Of a stretch of DNA of 28,079 bases, positions 20,548-28,079 are shown in pieces. How positions within the stretch are numbered: the first letter of the stretch is position 1; the number at the start of each line of letters is the position of its first letter. A program made the translations under genes and the position numbers. The DNA is from Coemansia sp. RSA 1804 (Eukaryota > Kickxellomycota > Kickxellomycetes > Kickxellales > Kickxellaceae): the NCBI GenBank assembly GCA_027578815.1, contig JANBTH010000189.1, forward strand, positions 1 to 28,079, read 5' to 3'. The notes under the pieces are model-generated. The model was not told the origin of the DNA, did not search any database, and saw only the letters and a program-made list of their open reading frames with translations.

Positions 20548-23500
20548 ATGTCCAACACTCTTCCTTTACTGAGGAATTGCTGCATTTCCTGCAGTGGGCT
20601 GGATCCAAAGGAAAAGGTACGCAAATGCGGAGACCCAGCATCCTGTCATTTTAGCCCGATGAATGAGTTTGTCAAAGGGATGATATTGCTCCTTTATTCA
20701 ATTGGACTGGGAATAGCATTAATTCAGAATTAAAGTTCTATTCGTTTATCAAATGCATTTACTCTGTTTCAGTATTTTTGGAACTGTAGTCAAGTATACA
20801 CAAGCGGGTAGAGAACCTCGATGGTTGTGTCAGCCTCAACCTTACCACTGCTGTTACCCATGTTATCATGCGCGATAGCAACCTTTCGTCTGTCAAGTAC
20901 AAAATGGCAGCAAGGTTTGGAATTCCAGTAGTGACCGTTCAATTCATTGTCAGCTGTGAAATAGAGGCAAAGCGTTTGGGAAAGACCGCCAGCGACTGCG
21001 ATATAGCCAACGCCATTGAGCTAATCACACAGGAAACAAGGCTGCCGCCATTCTCTGGTTGCCATGTAAGTGCCACTGGTGTTAGCCACGATCTTCTTGA
21101 AGACATTAAGCATCTTGTTGTGAATTCCGAGTTCTCCACACATGAACGATTCGGTAGATATGCTAAAAGTCATACCGAGGACGGTGGTGGTAGTTCTATG
21201 GCCGTTTATGCGAGGGTCGGCGGAGGAGGCACATACCACAATTCTCTGACGAGACGCTGCACACACCTTATTGCTGCGGACTGCACATCGCAGAAATTTG
21301 TGTTTGCCAAGCAATGGAAAATCCATATAGTATCTGTAGCTTGGTTCCTCGACAGCATAAAATCACAAGCTCGCCAAGACGAAACCATATACGCACTCGC
21401 CGAGGACAGTGCGTCGTTCCCCCATATTGGTGGAGATTACAGTTCGTTGGATCAATGCAAGAACTTTGTTCTGTCAGCGGATCCAGAACTTCAGCAGCTC
21501 CATCCCATCACGACCCACAGGACTACTTCAGTCTTAACAGCTTCATTAGACTCCAATATTTTTCCTCCCAACAATATTACAGCGAGTGCAGCCGGAAATA
21601 ACGATGTGGATGACCTTCCAAAGGGAGGGAATGAGGCTCCAGAAGTTGATATTGATGTCGATGTTAGTGGCACTGACTTACTGCCAATAAAGCATCGTAC
21701 ACACCATGGATTACTAGGTAGAAGTCCCAGTCGATTGCTTACGCGACGGTACAAAACGGCAAATGATGCGGATGCTGGTATGCCACCAGTACTTCCTTCC
21801 AAACTCTCTAATGCCCAAACATGTCGTGCTCGGGCATTGTCTTCTGATGCCAAACAATTGCACGTACCGCTGCCATTATCGGAAGATCAATGTGGCGAGT
21901 CTGGTATGGCTCCTTGTCATAAAATCGTTTCGTCAGAGTGCAACTCATACAAGCACTATGGCTTGCCAGGATTTAGATATGAAAATACTGCGCATGATAT
22001 TGGCCTTAAACGAAGGCGGCTGTTTATGCCAGACGATCACCGCACACCAAAATCCAAAACAAGCGCAACCGATTCTGAAATCAAGAGTAATAAAAGACTC
22101 ACTCATACAGTTGCCCAATATGTCTCATCTTCTCCAAAGCTACAACTCTCAGATCCTTTAGAGAACCCTACACAGGCTCTCGACAATATTAGTCCCATCT
22201 CCTCTTGCTTAGACAAAGGAAAGGATATTGGTGTTCTGGAGCCACCAGCCTACGGTTGTGATAAGGATTCAAAGTGCATTTTCTCACATTGTGTGTTTAC
22301 CTCGTTTGGACTACCCGTCAAGATGATGACGATACTTCAAGGCGCTGTTAATGCGAATGGCGGGCACTACGCTGATCTTCTCAACTATGCGCCACAGCCC
22401 GGCCTTAAAGACGAGGTGTCGGTGTGCGTGGCACTACGTGGGCTTGTTCATAACCTAAGGGCTGACAAAAGCGCTAATACTGTGTATCTTGTTGTTCAAC
22501 TGTGTGGTTCAAGTGAATTTCGAGAATGCTATCAGATGGTTCGGAACCTTCACCCGCGGATCCAAGTTGTCACTGAATGCTGGGTTGAGCAGTGTATTCA
22601 CGACAGTGTGTTGTATCCAGATTTCTGGCAAATTGAGCAACAATCGTCTTTCTATCCTGGATTAAGCCCGGGACAACATATTCTGTTCAAGCCTATCTCA
22701 ATTGGCAGACCGGGAGATTGTAGCACCGTGTCATTGAGCATCAGCGGGTACGAAGGATTGGAACGGAACCACATTGGAAAGCTTGCAATGGTACTTGGAA
22801 TCAAATTTAGCGAGCGGTTTTCTCGTAGAGCTACGCATTTGGTTTGCCACCCTCCATTCAAAGGAACAAAGTATGAGCGTGCTCTGAAGTGGGGCACTGT
22901 GGTTGTGGATTCGACCTGGATCTACCACTTAGCGAAATCAGTACAAAATGCTGATACTTTTGCAAATCTGTCCACAATATCTGTTGCCAATGAATCTAGT
23001 CATACTTTTGACAGACCAAAGGTTGGCTTATTTCCAGTGATCGAACCGCCGGGACAGCCAGAACCTGGCTCCGTTATTCAAGAAGCTACCCCGCATAAGC
23101 AACTATATTCTGTTCAAGCAATGGAAACACCATCATCGAAAGCGCTGGGAAAGCAGAATGGGGATACGCCTGGGCGTACTCCCATGGTTGTTTCTCTTGA
23201 ACGAAACTTGCGGCAAGCGGAGAAAAACAATGCTATATCAAGGCAGTTTCCAGTCTCGGGAGTCAGTGTTTGCCTAGATCATGCTGCTAATTTTGGCGAC
23301 TCCAGAGGCGAGTTACAAGACGAGGATGCCATAACGCAGTTGTCACCAACAAGCTCTAGTCGGTTGGAGTTTGCTGGTAGCGCGAGCAATAAGGCTTTGA
23401 GCAGCAAACAAGGAAAGCACAAGGGGTTAGAGCATATACTGGAGGGAGTGGTTATATCGCTAGCTAGCCGAATATACCACAGGAAAAACGAGCTGGCAGC

Positions 23501-24752
23501 ACTAGCATTGCAACTTGGATGCCGGGTTTTGGCTCGTCTCGATCCAGCACAGACCACTCATCTTGTTCACCAGTCACCTCGTGAACACGAAACCCTGCGG
23601 GATTATCGCTCGGCAATTCAGAACAAGATACATGTTGTGTCGCCGTGGTGGTTGTATGCGTGTCGCGATGCGCACACGCGTGCTAACGAAACAGAGTTCC
23701 CATACTCGTACCACCCAGAGAGACGCCTGAAACTAGCTTTCAACTCGCCACCAAGGACACATGCCCGCCCTAAGCATACTGCTAGAAAAACGAAAGAGAC
23801 GACGTTACAGAACAACGACGCCGAAACCAAATCTCAGCCTAGCAAAGATGCTAATGCTTCAACTGTCGTTGCGTGTATGGCGGGAGATATGCAATGTCGG
23901 ACGTCCCGAGAAACATCTCCCGCTGCAGAGCCGGTTGTATTCGACAATCTGCTTGTTAAAAAGACTTTACGGAGACATCGCCGATATCGAGACATGCGAG
24001 GCAATCTGTTAGCCACACAGCCATCCGATTCAGGGATAGAGCACACAAAAAGAAAGAACCGGACCTATTCACCTCTTGCAACAGCGACTCATGAAACCCC
24101 GCCATGGCAGAAGCCATTGGGAGTTGAACATTCTGCGAATCATGTCGTCTTGGACAAGGCCCGCGATGCTAGTCATCCCAAAAAAACTAATATCCCTATC
24201 CAAGCATGTAGCCTTTTGAGTGGTCGTGACAATGCGCGTGTTACATGTCAGCCAACAGACGTTGGAGTTTTGGAACACGACAAGTGGTGGTTGTCTGTGG
24301 AATCCATGGTAAGCTCTGGACAAGGAACAAACCGGGACAACATAATCTCGCAAGACATGGGTTTCAGTGATGTTGGCGACTTTGACATGCCAAGCACAAA
24401 CACAGAAAAGCACTCTCTGACAAACGGCGTTTGCTTGAAAAATACCGAGTCACAATTGCAGTATAAGACGCGAAGCAGTGCTCATTGTTCTGGCCATAAC
24501 AGGAACGAAAGCATAAACAGCATTAGCGGAGACAGCAGGAGTTGTGGCAGACAGCCGAGTATGACAACAACAAAATTGGCGGAAGTGGACACGCGCGTAA
24601 CTAAACAGCAGCACAATATGGAAACATCTGCACAGAATCCCACCAGCACGGGTCCATTAAACGTTCGGATCCCGACGACAATTGTATATAGCGAGGATGC
24701 CGATGCTATTTCAGAGCGCGATCGTTTGATTCACAAGCTTTCTACAATATAG
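20548..24752 (+). CDS. DPB11: TopBP1/Dpb11/Rad4-type multi-BRCT checkpoint protein
   Basis: This is a scaffold for replication initiation and ATR checkpoint signalling that binds phosphoproteins through BRCT pairs. Exon 1 (20548-20616, MSNTLPLLRNCCISCSGLDP...) joins exon 2 (20790-24752) in phase 0 across a 173-base intron (GTACGC...TGTAG), giving 1343 residues. The join restores BRCT1, whose two halves would otherwise be separate. BRCT1 spans about 11-90 (TTAVTHVI, FGIPVVTVQFIVSC). BRCT2 spans about 109-225 (TRRCTHLIA, KQWKIHIVSVAWFLDS). BRCT3 is about 518-636 and BRCT4 about 658-740 (RRATHLVCH, VVVDSTWIYHLAKS). A BRCT6-like domain is at about 902-1001 (TTHLVHQSP, HVVSPWWLYACRDA, FPYSYHPERRL). 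Linkers are Ser/Thr-rich with possible SQ/TQ sites. After the last BRCT, a disordered tail carries HDKWWLSVESM near 1187, a candidate ATR-activating aromatic motif. The exact orthology (Dpb11 or TopBP1) is inferred from architecture. Confidence 0.85.
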
Positions 24753-25077
24753 AACGTGAATTGCGTTTTGGCATATCAGTTGGTTGTTGGTTTAGCATCT
24801 TAAAAGACAGGACATGGAAGAAACATAAGCACATACGAAACAATCGCATGTTTCGTATTTAGTAAATAAAAACTAACAACTAGACCAATGCATGTTCAAC
24901 GTCTGTGTTTTTACTGTTGAGATACTCCTGCTCCTGTCTTGCGGATTTCCATGCAACAACACTGCGCTTCATGCTCTTGTGCACACATAGATCACCAAGA
25001 AGCTTATATACACGCGCACCTAGGAAAATAAAGGACCTCATTAATATGTTTCTAAACTGGTAATGATAATCGTAAAG
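24753..25077. other. Convergent intergenic region filled by repeat copy 2
   Basis: The 325 bases between the BRCT gene stop and the F-box gene stop consist almost entirely of the second dispersed repeat copy. Both transcripts probably end within or beside it, but no polyadenylation signal could be assigned with confidence. Confidence 0.6.
24769..25053 (+). repeat. Dispersed repeat, copy 2
   Basis: This is the same-orientation partner of the repeat at about 2719-3003. It begins about 17 bases after the BRCT gene stop codon. Relative to copy 1 it has an insertion of about 15 bases after the shared GTTGAGATACT and a diverged end. It ends near ATTAATATGTTTC. There are no coding features. The divergence suggests an old element or related non-coding units. 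Confidence 0.7.
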
Positions 25078-26175
25078 CTATATTTTACTGAGAGAGCTCG
25101 GATCAAAGCCGAATTTTGCAAGATCGTTCCGAGTCTCATTTGGATCATCAAGGGATTGGCCGATATAGAAATCAGTCAAGGAGTCGATGTCCCATCCGGA
25201 AACCATACGACCACCTTTTGTTTGGATCCTGCCGCCAAAGACACCTATTATGTGCTGTATCGTTGAGCGTGGTGCCGGTCGTCCATTTGTGATCTGGATC
25301 ATGCTGGCAATCTCGGACACGCTCAAAACGCCATCCCGATCGCTGTCAAAACGCTGAAAGATAATTGCTAGTGCATTGGAAAGCTGGGCGCTGGGACCAC
25401 TGCCTGATCCGTCTAGCAAGGGGGCTTCCCCATTGGAACCATAAACGCCATTCAAAACCAGTCTGACCTTATGCGCTAGATCCTGTATTGGTTCAAAGGC
25501 GTCGTCGATGTTGCAGCCGATGTCTAGAAACGCAAGCGACGGCTGGAACGCATTGTGTGTGAAGCATAAAAGTGCCCACAAGTAGTAGCATTCAACAGAG
25601 GCAGGGAAATATTCCTGAACAAGCATGGTGCGGTATGCTGCTTCCAAAAATACGTCGATACTTGCTCCATGTCCATCGCGCAGCATGCCCTTAATCTGGT
25701 CGATTGTGGACTCTGCCTGTTTTGCATAACACATTGCATCGTCCTTTGAGTGTGGAAACACCCGGACAAAGCGGTCACGATAGCAATGCATGCCATAAAG
25801 CAGTGCTGAATCTGGGACAGAGACTAGGCTGTCGTGTTCCTCGATCGTAACCTCATTCTGCTTGCACTGATTCTCGTCGTCTTCCATTTCACGCTCTGAA
25901 CCGCTCTGCTCGTAATGGCGATGTTTCCATGGAACAAGCTCGGTGCTGGCATCGACAAGTTCAGAGATGTCTATACCAGCGTCCAAAAGAAAGCCAACTA
26001 TGGACTTGCGGTCACCAAAGTCGGCCGATATTTTCTCCAGCCAAAGATCGCTGTTGTACATTGTTAGCCGATTCAATTTGCGACTTGTCAACGACAGAGC
26101 TGTTATGTCTGCCACACCGAGATCTAGTGCGATCCGGATAAACACAGACCTTGGCAAGCACTCAAATAAAGCCAT
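25078..26175 (-). CDS. F-box and EF-hand domain protein
   Basis: This gene encodes a 365-residue protein combining an N-terminal F-box (about 6-47: CLPRSVFIRIALDLGVADIT, then LTSRKLNRL and SDLWLEKI) with a canonical EF-hand loop near the C terminus (277-288, DSDRDGVLSVSE). F-box proteins usually link substrates to SCF ubiquitin ligases through Skp1. The middle (about 120-245) is helical with alternating hydrophobics (DVFLEAAYRTMLVQEYF, then CYYLWALLCFTHNAF) and may be the partner-binding domain, resembling a TPR-like helical segment. A second, non-canonical EF-like loop may lie at about 318-333 (TKGGRMVSGWDIDS). The frame extends upstream to an ATG at 26298, adding 41 residues, but I prefer the ATG at 26175 (GCCATGGC context), which puts the F-box at the N terminus. 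No intron is needed. It is convergent with the BRCT gene. Confidence 0.75.
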   Translation of the reverse strand: MALFECLPRSVFIRIALDLGVADITALSLTSRKLNRLTMYNSDLWLEKISADFGDRKSIVGFLLDAGIDISELVDASTELVPWKHRHYEQSGSEREMEDDENQCKQNEVTIEEHDSLVSVPDSALLYGMHCYRDRFVRVFPHSKDDAMCYAKQAESTIDQIKGMLRDGHGASIDVFLEAAYRTMLVQEYFPASVECYYLWALLCFTHNAFQPSLAFLDIGCNIDDAFEPIQDLAHKVRLVLNGVYGSNGEAPLLDGSGSGPSAQLSNALAIIFQRFDSDRDGVLSVSEIASMIQITNGRPAPRSTIQHIIGVFGGRIQTKGGRMVSGWDIDSLTDFYIGQSLDDPNETRNDLAKFGFDPSSLSKI

Positions 26176-26589
26176 GGCAATACGTAGTATAATGTGGGTT
26201 TGTGCAAGACACCCAGAAAGAATGGAATGGCAGATACTGCTCTCTTTCGGTGCAAGAAGAGAGATAAGAATATACGCGAGGTAAAAAAAATAGGACACGA
26301 CGTTGGAACTCTAGGATCTGTATTGAATACTATGTCATTCTTCACATACAGTTTTATTTTATTAAGAAAACATCCCCCGCCCATCCATCAATATACACGG
26401 CTAGTACGTTTGGGACGTGGTCACCATGCTTAAAGTATGGCTGATTATGTGTTCTGAATTGCTGTGCTCTTTCTGAACCCCTTACACTTTCCAGTTTACC
26501 AATGTTGAAATGTTTTAAAGCGCGTAAATAAATAAAGAGAAAATAACTAAAAAGAAATATTTATCCAGCAGCAAAAACCCTCGAGTTTG
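26176..26589. other. Intergenic region
   Basis: This is the F-box gene promoter side and the 3' flank of the HMG-box gene. It is AT-rich at the right end. The minus-strand frame from 26298 into the F-box gene is an optional N-terminal extension. Nothing else is supported. Confidence 0.45.
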
Positions 26590-27404
26590 TTACTGCTTGG
26601 CTTTCTTTTTCTTCTTAGGAGCCTCATCGACCCCGCTTGCGCCCTCCTTTGGCTTGCTGACCTTTCTTTTCTTCGCCTTTTCCACGCCCTTGTCATTATG
26701 CTGCTTCTTCTTTGGCTTTTTGATCTGCTGGCTAGGCAGTGGCTCCACGTCGCTGCCGTCGTTTGCGCTGTCCGAAGCATGCTCGTCTAGCAAGGCTGAC
26801 TCACCGGTGCCGTTGGATCTTGCGTGCTCACCTTCGTCTTTGTGGGTCTCGACTGCAGACTTGTTCTTTTCACGAGAATTGTATTTCTTGACCTCTACGT
26901 CGTATTTGAGCTTGAGCTGCTTGGCCTTGTCCACGTACTTTTGGCGCTGGGTGTCAGACAGCCCCTTCCACGCCTGGCCAATCTTTAATGGCGCGTCTCT
27001 GGGAGGAAGATCGGGAAACTTGTTTAGTATGGAGTTTCGGTTCTCGTTTGCAAACAAAAGATACGAGGTCAATGGCCGCTTGGGGCGGTTTGGATCGCGT
27101 ACGGTAGAACGGCCCTCGATGGGCTTTGCCGCTTCTGAAGTCTTTGCAATGCGCTTGTACAAGTCAGCCAGCTTGGAGTAGGCCTCGGAAATCTACAATG
27201 GTGGGATGGATACAAGCAAATCGTTGGTAGAACCATGGTGAATATTTGTGACAAAAACGGCAGCCGTTGCACATCAGTCCCAGAGGCCGGGGGGGGGTTG
27301 GCGTGTCGATAGAGCCAAAGGCTTTGAAAGAGCACCCACAAACTGCTTACCTCTTGAGCATCCTCGGGAGACACAATCACCCTTCTGGGGGATTCTGCGA
27401 CCAT
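26590..27404 (-). CDS. HMG-box protein with lysine-rich tail
   Basis: This gene encodes a single HMG-box chromatin protein expected to bind and bend DNA in the nucleus. Exon 1 (27404-27351, 18 codons, MVAESPRRVIVSPEDAQE) joins exon 2 (27192-26590) in phase 0 across a 158-base intron (GTAAGC...TGTAG), giving 218 residues. A short helical N-terminus (ISEAYSKLADLYKRIAK) precedes the HMG box (about 52-122: DPNRPKRPLTSYLLFANENR, with W in IGQAWKGLS). An acidic/Ser spacer (about 130-175) follows, then Lys-rich clusters ending APKKKKKAKQ, likely nuclear localisation signals. The layout (N-terminal helix, one clear box, long KKK tail) resembles Hmo1 more than the minimal Nhp6, but orthology is uncertain. 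The intron carries an unusual C9/G9 homopolymer (27291-27298 region). Confidence 0.85.
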
Positions 27405-27608
27405 GTTTGCTTGGAGTATATTGAGCTAAAAAAAAGCAATAAAGAACAGGTTGCGTTGCTAATTAGGGTTTGGACTGAGAATAGAGAGTTCAGGCTGTAA
27501 AGACTGAAAATACGCGACAACAGCAGAAGAGAAAAGGAGAGAAAGAGTGCGATTTAGTGAAGGGGAGGAAAAAGGCAGACATGGCCGCTATTGAGCAACC
27601 AGAAACCC

Positions 27609-27618
27609 TACTATAGTA
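27609..27618. promoter_or_regulatory. TACTATAGTA palindrome beside telobox-like motif
   Basis: A perfect 10-base palindrome is directly preceded by and overlaps AAACCCTA (27603-27610). The near-symmetric CCC/GGG flanks extend it. It lies about 205 bases upstream of the HMG-box start codon. A transcription factor site is possible but unproven. Confidence 0.3.
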
Positions 27619-27745
27619 AGGGGCGACAGTGCGTGTACGCGGCACCCTTGTTGGGTCGGTTTATTTTTGATGAACGCGTAGAAATTTCCCTCCTTTTTGC
27701 CACTGCGTAATGGCCCTAGAAAAAGCCCCTCACCCCCCTCCCCCG

Positions 27746-27752
27746 TATAAAG
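27746..27752 (+). promoter_or_regulatory. TATA-like element at the right edge
   Basis: TATAAAG on the plus strand is preceded by a C-rich tract and flanked by CCCC and GGGG. It is about 190 bases upstream of an ATG at 27943 that starts an open frame, so it could be the promoter of a gene continuing beyond the window. Confidence 0.3.
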
Positions 27753-27942
27753 GGGCAGATGATGAAGTTTGATGGAGGCTAAAAATCGAGTTGTGGGCCT
27801 AAAAGCGCCAGCGAGCGATGTGATTCGACAAGAGCCACAACAAGTCAATTCAGCCAGAAAACCACCGCCAAGCGACCCCCCTCTGGCTCTATAGCCTACG
27901 GAGGAGGGAAGTAGGTGTCTACTCTCTACTGGGCTTGTTGGA

Positions 27943-28079
27943 ATGACTTTTCTTCTTCTTCTTTTTGCCCCTCTTACCAGTTTTTTCCCCACTGGTTCGG
28001 CAGCAGGTTGCGAAACGCGTGTGCGCAATGTCAGCACTACGCGATGGCCAAGGGGCACCATAAAAAGGACAGCCACTGC
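27943..28079 (+). CDS. Possible 5' end of a secreted-protein gene, cut by window edge
   Basis: An ATG at 27943 opens a frame that stays open to the window end (45 codons). It starts MTFLLLLFAPLTSFFPTGSA, which looks like a signal peptide with a possible cut after GSA or SAA, followed by GCETRVRNVS. A TATA-like element lies about 190 bases upstream. The Leu run comes from CTT repeats, so it could equally be a chance reading of a pyrimidine tract. No family is recognised. Confidence 0.2.
   Translation, partial: MTFLLLLFAPLTSFFPTGSAAGCETRVRNVSTTRWPRGTIKRTAT

Larger units (their letters stand above)
27405..28079. other. Upstream region of the HMG gene and right window edge
   Basis: This region is C/G- and purine-rich in patches, unlike the AT-rich spacers elsewhere. 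It contains a telobox-like AAACCCTA (27603-27610) overlapping a TACTATAGTA palindrome (27609-27618). A TATAAAG lies in a CCCC...GGGG setting (27746-27752). A plus-strand open frame from 27943 runs to the edge. A 162-codon minus-strand frame (27588-28076) has no recognisable domain and is not called. Confidence 0.45.

Noticed and set aside
20773..20789. Alternative acceptor TTTCAG at 20772 for the BRCT gene intron
   Set aside because: It is out of phase with exon 1, and the BRCT1 reading frame needs the downstream TGTAG acceptor because an in-frame TAG occurs at 20787-20789.
27588..28076. 162-codon minus-strand frame
   Set aside because: It has no recognisable domain, contains an Arg/Lys/Gly-rich mix typical of chance reading in GC-patchy DNA, and lies in the presumed HMG upstream region.
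1..28079. CRISPR arrays, tRNA or rRNA genes, operons, prophage or a defence-type gene cluster
   Set aside because: None seen on either strand by eye. The genes are independent spliced fungal housekeeping genes, so no undescribed multi-gene system is supported here.

Overview
This window is nuclear DNA from a fungus. The supporting evidence is a fungal Cho2-type phosphatidylethanolamine methyltransferase, a Cdc4/Mlc1-type myosin light chain, a GPI-anchored X325/Bim1-like copper protein, and short GTAAGT...YAG introns with CTAAC/CTGAT-like branch sites. Many genes have one intron very near the start codon followed by a very long uninterrupted exon, and base composition is near balanced. This suits an early-diverging lineage such as Kickxellomycotina/Zoopagomycota, but that placement is inference. 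I see no operons, prophage, CRISPR array, tRNA or rRNA.

Layout, left to right: 1-869 has no supported gene. A membrane-anchored purple-acid-phosphatase-like metallophosphatase lies on the minus strand (870-2201). A divergent intergenic region holds copy 1 of a dispersed repeat. An unrecognised disordered protein follows on the plus strand (3297-4304), then a convergent essential myosin light chain (4519-5206, minus). The X325 copper protein is at 6375-7031 (plus). CHO2 occupies 7245-10792 (minus, three exons). A disordered orphan gene lies at 11347-12132 (minus, two exons), then the tRNA exportin LOS1/XPOT at 12789-16382 (minus, two exons) and the enoyl-CoA reductase TSC13 at 17122-18226 (minus, two exons). 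Ribosomal protein eS17 (RPS17) is at 19032-20206 (plus) with a 692-base intron directly after its ATG. A TopBP1/Dpb11/Rad4-type multi-BRCT protein is at 20548-24752 (plus, two exons). Copy 2 of the repeat follows, then an F-box plus EF-hand protein (25078-26175, minus) and an HMG-box protein (26590-27404, minus, two exons). The right edge may hold the start of another gene.

The genes are mostly independent housekeeping functions: ER lipid synthesis (CHO2, TSC13), tRNA export (LOS1), translation (eS17), the replication checkpoint (TopBP1/Dpb11), cytokinesis (myosin light chain) and chromatin (HMG box). No joint pathway is implied by proximity.

The points most worth a second look are: (1) the eS17 intron, where an exact TACTAAC lies 228 bases from the acceptor and no AG dinucleotide occurs between them; (2) the pair of diverged ~285-base repeats 22 kb apart; (3) the TopBP1-like architecture with a BRCT6-like domain followed by a possible ATR-activating aromatic motif; (4) the F-box/EF-hand combination; and (5) a phosphatase lacking the family's metal-binding tyrosine. 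All splice junctions were inferred by eye from reading frame, GT/AG signals and family alignment.
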